Source: Allobacillus salarius
GTDB taxonomy: Bacteria > Bacillota > Bacilli > Bacillales > Alkalibacillaceae
Assembly: GCF_007559425.1 (NCBI RefSeq)
Contig: NZ_VMHE01000001.1
Span: 248,001 to 312,000 of the forward strand
DNA: 64,000 nt
Direction of reading: 5' to 3'
The position numbers and the translations under genes are program-made. This document shows positions 20,772-28,613 of this stretch, piece by piece. Each line of letters opens with the position of its first letter. Positions within the stretch are counted from its first letter, which is position 1. The notes beneath the pieces were generated by a model. That model was not told where the DNA came from and did no database searches. It saw only the letters and a list, made by a program, of their open reading frames with translations.

Positions 20772-21921
20772 TAAGAGTGTTTTGATTTTCATCCAATAAA
20801 AACGAGGAGAATACTTCATTGCCAAACATTAATCCTTGTCGGGTCATACGAATGGTATCTTTATCGAAAGAAATCCACTCTTTCTGATTTAATCGTTCAA
20901 TCTCCTTACGATAAACATCGAACAAAGAAATGCCATATTTCTGTTGGAACAACGCATCAGATACGCCGCTTCTTCTTCGCAAGCCTAGAAACATTTCTTC
21001 TTCAATCTTTTCTCTTTTCATAATTTCATCGATATGCAAAATCGGCTTTTTATCATCATTAATTGCTTTAATATAATGATTTACTGGCCGGTAATTGACA
21101 TATCGTTCATCGTTTAAATAGCCATGTGCTCCGGACCCAAATGCATAGTAGGTCGCATTACTCCAATAAGTCAAATTATGTTGGCTTTCAAAACCCTTCT
21201 TCGCATAATTGCTAATCTCATAATGATTTAACCCGTTGTTTTCCATCATTTCCATTAATGAAATCAACATGTCCGCTTCTGTTTCTTCTGGCGGTTTATT
21301 CAGTTTTCCTTGTTGGTGCCGCATATGAAATACAGTTCGTGGTTCAATTTGTAATGCGTAAGAGGAATAATGTGGCAAGTCATAGGATATTGCTTGATTT
21401 AATGTTTCTTTAAAATGATCCAACGTTTGATCTGGAAGTGCATAAATAAAGTCCATGCTAATATTCGTTAAATCATGATGCTGTAATAAATGAACAGCTT
21501 TATTAACATCTTCAACAGTATGAAGCCTGTTCATTTGTTTCAGATAATCATTGTCCAATACTTGCACCCCAAGTGATACGCGGTTGACACCGAATTCTTT
21601 CATCACTTTTACATGTTCTTCTGTAAACTCGCCCGGATTCGCCTCAATTGTAAACTCCTCAACTTCATCAACGTTAAAATAGGTTGATATGGACTTCATT
21701 AGTGTTGTCAATTGTTGCGGATTTAAACTCGTCGGTGTACCTCCGCCAATATAAATTGTGCGCACCGTTTTTTGTTCTTTCCCTAGATATAATTCCATTT
21801 CCTTATCTAAAGCTTTCAAGTAGTCGTCTGCCAATGATTGATTATAATACATTTTTGCAAAATCACAGTAATGGCAAATCTCATGGCAAAAAGGAATATG
21901 AATATATGCTGCGTTTGTCAT
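20761..21921 (-). CDS. hemW: HemW-type radical SAM protein (heme chaperone, formerly HemN-like)
   Basis: The 386-residue protein has the radical-SAM cluster motif CHEICHYCDF (CxxxCxxC) near residue 12, GGGTPTSL near 63 and a C-terminal HemN domain. HemW family proteins bind heme and are thought to deliver it to respiratory enzymes; they lack the extra cysteine of true coproporphyrinogen dehydrogenases. The ATG at 21921 follows AGAAGG and gives the family start MTNAAYIHIPFC. It sits between lepA and hrcA, as in B. subtilis. Confidence 0.93.
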   Translation of the reverse strand: MTNAAYIHIPFCHEICHYCDFAKMYYNQSLADDYLKALDKEMELYLGKEQKTVRTIYIGGGTPTSLNPQQLTTLMKSISTYFNVDEVEEFTIEANPGEFTEEHVKVMKEFGVNRVSLGVQVLDNDYLKQMNRLHTVEDVNKAVHLLQHHDLTNISMDFIYALPDQTLDHFKETLNQAISYDLPHYSSYALQIEPRTVFHMRHQQGKLNKPPEETEADMLISLMEMMENNGLNHYEISNYAKKGFESQHNLTYWSNATYYAFGSGAHGYLNDERYVNYRPVNHYIKAINDDKKPILHIDEIMKREKIEEEMFLGLRRRSGVSDALFQQKYGISLFDVYRKEIERLNQKEWISFDKDTIRMTRQGLMFGNEVFSSFLLDENQNTLIDS

Positions 21922-21987
21922 CGGTAACCTTCTTTCTTCGAGACAGTGTGTTAAAAACAAAGAAAAGGGCGACCGAATTGGCCTGCC

Positions 21988-23802
21988 CTAGTCGTCGTCA
22001 CCCATCTCAAGTACGGACATAAATGCCTCTTGTGGGATTTCGACTTTTCCAACCATTTTCATTCGTTTCTTACCTTCTTTTTGCTTCTCCAATAATTTTC
22101 TCTTTCTCGATATATCTCCACCGTAACATTTCGATAAAACGTTTTTACGCATGGCTTTAATTGTTGTCCGAGCAATAATTTTATTTCCGATTGCTGCTTG
22201 AACCGGCACCTCAAATTGTTGCCTTGGAATGATCTTTTTCAGCTTTTCAGCAATATGTTTCCCTCGATGGAAAGCAAAATCCCTATGAACAATGAAGGAT
22301 AGAGCATCGACGGATTCACCGTTTAGTAAAATATCCATTTTAACCAAATTAGAAACTTGGTACCCTTTAAAGTCATAATCGAACGAAGCGTATCCCTTCG
22401 TTTGTGACTTTAATTGGTCAAAGAAATCATAGACGATTTCTGATAAAGGAATTTCATATGTAATATTTACACGGTTTTCATCTAAATATTGCATATCCTT
22501 GAATTGTCCACGTTTTTTCTGACAAATTTCCATTACTGCACCGACAAAATCATTTGGCACCATAATGGTCGCTTCAACATAAGGTTCTTTAATTTCAGAT
22601 ACTTCCTGAGGATCTGGTAGCATAGATGGGTTATCAACATGGATGATCTCGCCATCATTTAATTGAACTTCATAAATAACACTTGGTGCTGTCGTAATCA
22701 AATCAATGTTAAATTCTCTTTCAATTCTTTCTTGAATAATTTCCATGTGTAACAATCCAAGAAATCCGCAACGGAATCCGAAACCGAGCGCTTGCGAAGT
22801 TTCCGCTTCATATTGTAAAGACGAGTCATTCAGCTCTAGGCGTTCTAGCGCCTCGCGTAAGTCATTGTATTTATCCGCATCTACTGGATACAAACCACAG
22901 AAAACCATTGGATTCATTTTTTTGTAACCAGGTAATGGTTCGGACGCTGGGTTGTTCGCTAATGTAATCGTATCCCCAACCCGTGAATCTCCTACGTTTT
23001 TAATTGATGCCGTTAAGAAACCAACATCCCCGACAGTAAGCTCTTCTTTTTCAACAGGACTTGGTGTAAACACTCCTAGCCCATTTACTTCGAATGTTTT
23101 ACCAGTCTGCATCATTTGAATTTTATCGCCTTTTTTCAGGCTACCTTCTTTTACACAAATGTAAGCAATGACACCGCGGTAAGAGTCATATAAAGAATCA
23201 AAAATCAAAGCTTTTGTCGGCTCTTCTTCATCTCCAGCTGGGGCAGGTATATCTGTAACAATTCGTTCTAAAATTTCATCTATACCCTTTCCTGCTTTTG
23301 CAGAAGCCAAGATGGCATCATCCGCAGGTATACCGATGACATCTTCTATTTCTTGTTTCACTCGTTCTGGGTCTGCACTTGGTAAATCAACTTTATTAAT
23401 AACTGGAATGATTTCCAAATCGTTATCCAAAGCTAAATAAACGTTTGCAAGTGTTTGAGCTTCGATTCCTTGTGCTGCATCAACGACAAGAATGGCTCCT
23501 TCACAAGCTGCCAGACTACGTGATACTTCATATGTAAAGTCGACGTGTCCAGGCGTATCGATCAAATGAAATAAATAATCCTCACCATCTTGATCCGTAT
23601 ATCCTAATTGCACGGCATTCAATTTGATAGTAATTCCACGTTCTCTCTCCAAATCCATGGCATCAAGAAACTGTTCTTTCATTTCTCGCTGGGTCAACGC
23701 ATTCGTTCTTTCCAATATGCGATCGGCCAGAGTAGATTTACCGTGATCGATATGGGCAATGATTGAAAAATTTCGTACGTTTCTTTTCTTTCTCTCTGTC
23801 AA
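21988..23802 (-). CDS. lepA: Elongation factor 4 (LepA)
   Basis: LepA is a ribosome-binding translational GTPase. The 604 residues carry G1 AHIDHGKST near 16, G3 DTPGHVDF near 84, G4 NKVDLPSAD near 138 and the LepA-specific C-terminal domain ending SVLEMGDDD. The start codon is TTG, 9 nt after AGGAG; a nearby ATG is out of frame. Standard length. Confidence 0.97.
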   Translation of the reverse strand: MTERKKRNVRNFSIIAHIDHGKSTLADRILERTNALTQREMKEQFLDAMDLERERGITIKLNAVQLGYTDQDGEDYLFHLIDTPGHVDFTYEVSRSLAACEGAILVVDAAQGIEAQTLANVYLALDNDLEIIPVINKVDLPSADPERVKQEIEDVIGIPADDAILASAKAGKGIDEILERIVTDIPAPAGDEEEPTKALIFDSLYDSYRGVIAYICVKEGSLKKGDKIQMMQTGKTFEVNGLGVFTPSPVEKEELTVGDVGFLTASIKNVGDSRVGDTITLANNPASEPLPGYKKMNPMVFCGLYPVDADKYNDLREALERLELNDSSLQYEAETSQALGFGFRCGFLGLLHMEIIQERIEREFNIDLITTAPSVIYEVQLNDGEIIHVDNPSMLPDPQEVSEIKEPYVEATIMVPNDFVGAVMEICQKKRGQFKDMQYLDENRVNITYEIPLSEIVYDFFDQLKSQTKGYASFDYDFKGYQVSNLVKMDILLNGESVDALSFIVHRDFAFHRGKHIAEKLKKIIPRQQFEVPVQAAIGNKIIARTTIKAMRKNVLSKCYGGDISRKRKLLEKQKEGKKRMKMVGKVEIPQEAFMSVLEMGDDD

Positions 23803-23881
23803 ACTGCATCACTCCTGTAATTCGCGAAAATACGCTAGCTTGATTATAGCAATACAAACGTCAACATTCAATTTATTTTCG

Positions 23882-24172
23882 TTACCAGAATAACAAAGAA
23901 AATCGATGAAGGAATTCAAACAGGAATGAGAACAAGCTTTTTAGTCCTGTTTCCAAAAAGCTAGCAATCATGAATAGCTCGCTTCCTTTAGGATTCTCAT
24001 TTAATTGTTTCGTATGTTTTACTTCGAACGATTCAATATCCTGATCTTTCTCATCCAGTTCCGATTCATTCGCTATAACTTCTGTTGTAGTCGGATCGGC
24101 GTGCTTTCCGAAAGACACACCGACCTGAAAGATAAAGAACAATACAATGAGAATCCCTAAAAGTCTTAGCAT
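23882..24172 (-). CDS. yqxA: YqxA family protein (DUF3679-like)
   Basis: The 96-residue protein has an N-terminal signal-anchor (about 3–22) and a short charged middle part. It ends in a hydrophobic C-terminus (FSFLFEFLHRFSLLFW). Position directly after spoIIP (2 bp gap) and before lepA equals yqxA of B. subtilis, and the sequence type fits. Function unknown; it may act with SpoIIP, judging only from the tight linkage. Confidence 0.8.
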   Translation of the reverse strand: MLRLLGILIVLFFIFQVGVSFGKHADPTTTEVIANESELDEKDQDIESFEVKHTKQLNENPKGSELFMIASFLETGLKSLFSFLFEFLHRFSLLFW

Positions 24173-24174
24173 GA

Positions 24175-25290
24175 TTACACCTCTTCCGTCGTTTTGCTGA
24201 AATAATAGTCTGCAAAAATTTCACTGAAGTATTTAATGGTTAAATAAAGCTCTTCGAACGTATTTTCATAACCGCCAACCTCAAGAGCAATCGAATGTTC
24301 AGCTAAATCTTGGTTATAAACTCCGTTAACTCCTGACCCACTCTTCACTTCCACTCCTCGGCTCAATGTTGGATACTTTTCTTCAATCCGTTCGTGAAGG
24401 TCTGCAGCAAATGCTAGGTTTTTCTCATAATTCTCATGTTCGCCACCAATGACAAACATGATCTTTGCGGCGGGTTGTCCGTTAATTTCTGTTGTCGTAA
24501 TCTCTCTTGGCTGTGAATCACGATGGATGTCGATCATAAAACTCAAATCTTCGTTATCAGCTTGAGCTTGTTTCACTACTCTTCTGGAATAATCATATGA
24601 TTGGTGATAAACCATTCCTTCTTTTTTCAGTTCATTCCAAATATCCGTTTCGTCCACAAATGATTCAATTTGCTGACTCTTTAAGTGCTCACTCATTTTC
24701 TTGGAAAGCTTCATGACGTTATCAGTCTGATGGAATGCTTCATCGGGCACTCGCCCTTCTGATAGTTCAGGTAAAAAAGATTCTCTATTATGGGAGGTAT
24801 AAATGAAAACGGACTCACCGGTATACGTTTGATCTGGTTTACTATCCTCAACAATTTCGTCATCTTCAAATAATTCATCTGGTGGAGCTGACTCAATCGA
24901 CGTTGTAAAGTGGTTCGTTCCACTTCCGCGAATTGCAATCGTACTATTGTTAATAGAAAAGTTTGGTAGCTCATGCCCAAATAACAACCGAATGTCTTGA
25001 TACGGTAAGCTCGTTACCATTGGCAATAAAACAGATGATAGGGATAATTGCTCATCGGCTGAAACGATGCCATCCATAATCGGTTGGTCGATCGTCAATA
25101 AATGACTGAGTGAAACAGCATCAATATCAGCTAACCATTCGTCCATGAATGAATCTTGCCCGTTTGGAATCGGCCTTATCGTAAATGCTGGAATTAATAA
25201 CCATAAGACAATAAACAAGACGATAAATAAGACAAATGGATTTTTCATTTTCTTTTTTATGGTTTTGGAGTTGAAGGAAATTGGATTCAT
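24175..25290 (-). CDS. spoIIP: Stage II sporulation protein P
   Basis: SpoIIP is the amidase/endopeptidase of the SpoIIDMP machine that degrades septal peptidoglycan during engulfment. The 371-residue protein has one N-terminal TM helix (about 17–38) and then an extracytoplasmic amidase domain, with YTSHNRESFLPE near 163, the IDIHRDSQPR active-site region near 250 and ALEVGGYEN near 337. It lies downstream of gpr with a terminator in between. Confidence 0.95.
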   Translation of the reverse strand: MNPISFNSKTIKKKMKNPFVLFIVLFIVLWLLIPAFTIRPIPNGQDSFMDEWLADIDAVSLSHLLTIDQPIMDGIVSADEQLSLSSVLLPMVTSLPYQDIRLLFGHELPNFSINNSTIAIRGSGTNHFTTSIESAPPDELFEDDEIVEDSKPDQTYTGESVFIYTSHNRESFLPELSEGRVPDEAFHQTDNVMKLSKKMSEHLKSQQIESFVDETDIWNELKKEGMVYHQSYDYSRRVVKQAQADNEDLSFMIDIHRDSQPREITTTEINGQPAAKIMFVIGGEHENYEKNLAFAADLHERIEEKYPTLSRGVEVKSGSGVNGVYNQDLAEHSIALEVGGYENTFEELYLTIKYFSEIFADYYFSKTTEEV

Positions 25291-25369
25291 GTTTTATTTC
25301 AACCTCTCTAGTAAAGTTCTATTAAAACTCTATTCGAGAGATTCAAATGATAGAACATTGAATCAATGA

Positions 25370-25423
25370 AAAATAAAAGAACCCCAATTAGGACTTATAT
25401 TTAATCGTCCGTTACAGGGGTTC
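25370..25423 (-). terminator. Terminator after gpr
   Basis: GAACCCC and GGGGTTC arms with a 31-nt loop that has its own pairing, followed by TTTTATTTTT on the minus strand, 20 bp after the gpr stop. Confidence 0.75.
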
Positions 25424-25443
25424 GTTAGTTGGATAGCTCTATT

Positions 25444-26532
25444 TTATAAATAATCTTTTGCATTCTGTTCATCGATAGATGCATGAAGTCCTTGATTCAG
25501 TCCATTTGCGATCACCTTACTTAATTCCTCAATTACTTCGTCAACTTCTTTTGGTGTCACCATCAGATTATGTCCGATTGGATGAAGTACTTCTTGAATC
25601 AGTTGGCGTTTTTCCTCTTCCCCTAAAGAACCGATCACTCCCATGAATTTTTTCCTTGTTTCCTCATCTGGTAAGTCTTCTGGTTTTAAAAGCTTTCGCT
25701 TGCCGAATGACATACCTGCAGGTGTCAACGCTTTGCTCGCTCGACCTTGTTCAGAGATTTCCCGACCAAAATGCTTGAGCATATAATCAATCGTATCGCT
25801 CGTAATTGTGACAGCATCGACCACTGTTGGTACTCCTATTGAAAATACAGGAACATTTAATGTAGCTTCACTGACTTCCTTTCGATTATTACCTACACCT
25901 GAACCCGGATGAATTCCCGTATCAGACATTTGAATGGTAGCATTGACACGGTTAATGCTTCTTGCAGCAAGCGCGTCAATTACAATAATGAAATCAGGTT
26001 GGGATTGTTTTGTAACACCGAAAATCATGTCACTCGTTTCAATTCCGGTCATTCCCATCACACCTGGGGTAAAGGCTGCTATCGGACGGACACCTTCTTC
26101 GACCGAATCGGGATGAAGCTTGAAAAGATGAGCATTCACATATGTTTTATTAACTGTTCTTGGCCCTAAAGCGTCTGGTGTTATATATTCATTTCCAAGG
26201 CCGACAATTAAACAGCGCGCATCATTTGGAATGTTATGCTTTTGAATCAATCGACTTAGTTCTTTAGCCATCATTGTACTTATTTGATTCATAAAATCTG
26301 ATTTTAATTCCCGCAACTTCTGAGATTCCAATGTGATATATTCTCCTGGACTTTTCCCTACACGTTTACTTCCTTCTTCATCAATTTCCACACGGGTTAA
26401 TTTGACATCATTCTCTTGAAATTCACGAATAATGATTCCATCAAGCTCGTGTTCCTTTTCTGGATTTTTCTCAACAAACATCTCTTTTGCTTCAACCGCT
26501 AAATCTGTACGTAGTCTGTATTCATTATCCAT
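25444..26532 (-). CDS. gpr: Germination protease Gpr
   Basis: Gpr degrades small acid-soluble spore proteins at germination. The 362-residue aspartic-type zymogen begins MDNEYRLRTDLAVEAKEMF, whose first 15 or so residues form the propeptide. Conserved blocks are LIVGLGNEYITPDALGPR near 108 and IVIDALAARSINRVN near 195. In B. subtilis it is expressed in the forespore; I found no convincing sigma-G promoter in the 155 bp it shares with rpsT. Confidence 0.95.
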   Translation of the reverse strand: MDNEYRLRTDLAVEAKEMFVEKNPEKEHELDGIIIREFQENDVKLTRVEIDEEGSKRVGKSPGEYITLESQKLRELKSDFMNQISTMMAKELSRLIQKHNIPNDARCLIVGLGNEYITPDALGPRTVNKTYVNAHLFKLHPDSVEEGVRPIAAFTPGVMGMTGIETSDMIFGVTKQSQPDFIIVIDALAARSINRVNATIQMSDTGIHPGSGVGNNRKEVSEATLNVPVFSIGVPTVVDAVTITSDTIDYMLKHFGREISEQGRASKALTPAGMSFGKRKLLKPEDLPDEETRKKFMGVIGSLGEEEKRQLIQEVLHPIGHNLMVTPKEVDEVIEELSKVIANGLNQGLHASIDEQNAKDYL

Positions 26533-26614
26533 ATAATACCCTCCGTTCTCTGTTCCTTAGTCTGTTCTAAACTTCCTATTTTAATTACAAGTGTTTACGC
26601 TCGGCAGTAATTTA

Positions 26615-26643
26615 TTGAAATTTCCGCAAATCTTTGTTACAAT
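26615..26643 (+). promoter_or_regulatory. Sigma-A promoter of rpsT
   Basis: TTGAAA (26615–26620), 17-nt spacer, TACAAT (26638–26643). Transcription should start near 26650, right at a hairpin. Confidence 0.88.
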
Positions 26644-26650
26644 ATTTTTT

Positions 26651-26670
26651 GTCCAAGATATTGCTTGGAC
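26651..26670 (+). promoter_or_regulatory. 5'-terminal hairpin in the rpsT leader
   Basis: GTCCAAG and CTTGGAC form a perfect 7-bp stem with a 6-nt loop, starting at the predicted transcript 5' end. It could protect the mRNA or take part in S20 autoregulation; neither is shown by the sequence. Confidence 0.55.
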
Positions 26671-26693
26671 AATTCATCAGGAGGTGAATGAAC

Positions 26694-26960
26694 ATGGCGA
26701 ACTCTAAAAGTGCAACTAAAAGAATCCGAGTAAATAATGAAAAGCGTACAGGAAATCAAACGATTAAATCTGACATGCGTAGCTCTATGCGTGAAGTAGA
26801 AAATCATGTGCGTAACAACAGCGCAGACGAAGCAAAAGAATCTTTAGTAAAAGCGGTCAAAAAAATCGACAAAGCGCAACAAAGAGGTATTATTCATAAA
26901 AACAACGCGAGTCGTAAAAAACGCACACTTATGAAAAAAGTGAATGAACTGAGTTCATAA
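26694..26960 (+). CDS. rpsT: 30S ribosomal protein S20
   Basis: The 88-residue basic protein MANSKSATKRIRVNNEKRTG has the Lys/Arg-rich helices of bS20, ending NNASRKKRTLMKKVNELSS. ATG 26694 is 9 nt after GGAGG; an in-frame ATG two codons earlier is only 3 nt from it and is rejected. It is monocistronic, transcribed against gpr and holA, as in B. subtilis. Confidence 0.97.
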   Translation: MANSKSATKRIRVNNEKRTGNQTIKSDMRSSMREVENHVRNNSADEAKESLVKAVKKIDKAQQRGIIHKNNASRKKRTLMKKVNELSS

Positions 26961-27007
26961 GCGAATTAACGGTGGAAATCTCATTCCATAGTGACATTTT
27001 TCCATCA

Positions 27008-27061
27008 AAAAAAGAGCTGGTCTTCAAGCTTTACTCGAGTGCTTGGACATCAGCTCTTTTT
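27008..27061. terminator. Bidirectional terminator between rpsT and holA
   Basis: AAAGAGCTG…AAGC and GCTTG…CAGCTCTTT pair with a small internal loop, with A/T-runs on both sides. It serves both convergent genes. Confidence 0.9.
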
Positions 27062-27097
27062 ATGTGCGATTTTTTACTTTATTCGATTGGTTCACCT

Positions 27098-28129
27098 CTA
27101 AGCTGGCTCACCAATCTTTCTTCCGGCTCTTTCCAAAAACATCTCTAATGCTAACCACTTATCCTTTTGACCCGTTTTCATCTGCTCATCACACTTTGCT
27201 GCTTCAATGATCATTTGTTTCAATTGCTCTTCTGTAAATCTTCTTTCTCTTTTGAGTGCCATTTTGACAGAATACGGGTGTACTTTTAGCTGTTTTGCCA
27301 TTTGTTGTTGCTGATAGTTCGATTTTTTTAATAACTTACATTGTAAAATTAAACGAATTTGAGATGCGACTAGCGCCAACAGTGCAATCGGCTCTTCATT
27401 TCGTTTACGAAATTCTTTTAATGCCGATAGCGAATGACCTAAGTTGTTATCAGTCAATGCATCAATTAACGTAAACGTACTTGTCTCGGCATGAGTAGAA
27501 ACAAGCGACTTTGCTTGTTCGAAACTAATTTCTCCGTTCGTCACATACAAAGCAATTTTCTCTAATTCATGGTCTAACGCTTCAATATGCTCACCGATTC
27601 TTTCAATCAGCAGGTCAATTACTTCATTGGATAACTGTAGACCACGAGAAGCTGCCATTGGTTCAATGGTCCCTTTCATGTCATATAAATTCGGCGGTGT
27701 ACAATCAATCACCATACTATTTTCTTTGACAATTTTAGTGATTTTTTTTCGTTGGTCAAGTTTTGGATAAGGTGCAATGATGATTACTGTCGTAAAATCG
27801 ACGGGATGCTGGATAAACTCAGACAAGACGTCAACCTGGTGATCTACATCACCTTTATGTACTTGGCCAGTCAAAAAATGTGCTCGGTTAATGACGACGA
27901 TTTTATGATCACTGAAAAAAGGAAATGTCTCTGCATCATGAATCGCTTCTTGAATCGGAGTTGTTTCCATATCATAAAGCTGAACATCAGCGTTTTCGTC
28001 AGTATTCCCCAGCGATTGAACAATCTTCTCCCGTACCTTTTGAATATAAAAAGTTTCTTCTCCATATAATAAAAAAACATTGTGCTTAAAATTAGTTTTC
28101 TTTGCGTTCAAAAATTCCTTTGCATGCAT
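27098..28129 (-). CDS. holA: DNA polymerase III subunit delta
   Basis: HolA is the wrench subunit of the clamp loader. The 343 residues show VFLLYGEETFYIQKV near 17, the AETFPFFSDHKIVVINRAHF block near 68 and the helical C-terminal collar. The frame stays open about 66 codons upstream, but that stretch is intergenic and holds promoter and hairpins. ATG 28129, about 12 nt after GGAGGAG, gives the usual length (347 in B. subtilis). An ATG four codons earlier directly abuts the binding site. Confidence 0.92.
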   Translation of the reverse strand: MHAKEFLNAKKTNFKHNVFLLYGEETFYIQKVREKIVQSLGNTDENADVQLYDMETTPIQEAIHDAETFPFFSDHKIVVINRAHFLTGQVHKGDVDHQVDVLSEFIQHPVDFTTVIIIAPYPKLDQRKKITKIVKENSMVIDCTPPNLYDMKGTIEPMAASRGLQLSNEVIDLLIERIGEHIEALDHELEKIALYVTNGEISFEQAKSLVSTHAETSTFTLIDALTDNNLGHSLSALKEFRKRNEEPIALLALVASQIRLILQCKLLKKSNYQQQQMAKQLKVHPYSVKMALKRERRFTEEQLKQMIIEAAKCDEQMKTGQKDKWLALEMFLERAGRKIGEPA

Positions 28130-28154
28130 TGTAAGATTCATCTCCTCCATTTTA

Positions 28155-28183
28155 ATCGTATAACGGATTGTCCCTGTTGACAA
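28155..28183 (-). promoter_or_regulatory. Candidate promoter of holA
   Basis: Minus strand TTGTCA (28178–28183), 17-nt spacer, TACGAT (28155–28160), 26 bp before the holA start. A short palindrome TTGTC-N6-GACAA (28168–28183) overlaps the -35. Confidence 0.55.
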
Positions 28184-28185
28184 TG

Positions 28186-28280
28186 CAAAAATATGGAGGG
28201 TGCCATATAACTGACACCCTCGATCTATATAAACGCCAAAAAGACAAAATCCCGGGCCGTTTTTGTCTTTGGCGGCGTTT
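28186..28280 (-). ncRNA. Candidate small RNA or leader RNA upstream of holA
   Basis: On the minus strand a promoter-like pair (28284–28312) is followed at the expected start point by a large hairpin whose arms lie at 28231–28249 and 28261–28280 (AAACGCC plus AAAGACAAAA, with a GC-rich loop). After 9 nt a second hairpin, GAGGGTG/CACCCTC (28196–28202 with 28215–28221), ends in ATATTTTTG, like an intrinsic terminator. The unit is about 95 nt and ends just before the holA promoter. I do not recognise it as a known RNA family. It may instead be a holA attenuator. Confidence 0.45.
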
Positions 28281-28283
28281 GGT

Positions 28284-28312
28284 GTTATACTTATTGTGTG
28301 TATTGTTGGCAA
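28284..28312 (-). promoter_or_regulatory. Promoter-like pair upstream of the holA-proximal hairpins
   Basis: Minus strand TTGCCA (28307–28312), exactly 17-nt spacer, TATAAC (28284–28289). The start point would be close to 28278–28280. Confidence 0.6.
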
Positions 28313-28428
28313 GAATATAGCTGACAACTCTTAGCAATCATTTGTTAAAATTTTATGGAATTTATTAAAAAGACTAGACGATAACTTTGGTCTACCAGTA
28401 TACTGTATATGAAATGGGAGGGATGAAC

Positions 28429-28563
28429 GTGAACGAATTCGAACAAGAAGTACAATCAAAAAACAATGATGTCGTTGATTCAATTAAAGGCTTTGGTTTT
28501 TCTTTCTTATTCTTTTTCATTATTTTCTTCATTGGAACAGTCTTTCAAGTGATTGGTTCTTAA
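28429..28563 (+). CDS. yqzM: YqzM family small membrane protein
   Basis: The 44-residue protein MNEFEQEVQSKNNDVVDSIK is followed by one strongly hydrophobic segment (about 21–43, Phe/Ile-rich) and ends VIGS. Length and ends agree with YqzM of B. subtilis, which also lies between comEC and holA. The GTG at 28429 is 7 nt after GGGAGG; the ATG two codons earlier is too close to it. Function unknown. Confidence 0.85.
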   Translation: MNEFEQEVQSKNNDVVDSIKGFGFSFLFFFIIFFIGTVFQVIGS

Positions 28564-28578
28564 TCAAAATAGTTAGTC

Positions 28579-28608
28579 AAAGAGGCTGGTTCATTCAGCC
28601 TCTTTTTT
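28579..28608. terminator. Bidirectional terminator between yqzM and comEC
   Basis: AAAGAGGCTG and CAGCCTCTTT, 7-nt loop, T-run on the plus strand and T-rich on the minus strand (after the comEC stop). Confidence 0.92.
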
Positions 28609-28613
28609 CTATT

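Noticed and set aside
26533..26614. Sigma-G promoter for gpr
   Set aside because: Expected from B. subtilis, but no pair of elements with correct spacing stood out in the gpr–rpsT gap.
28130..28327. N-terminal extension of holA by 66 codons
   Set aside because: The stretch contains a promoter, two hairpins and no family similarity; ATG 28129 gives the normal protein length.
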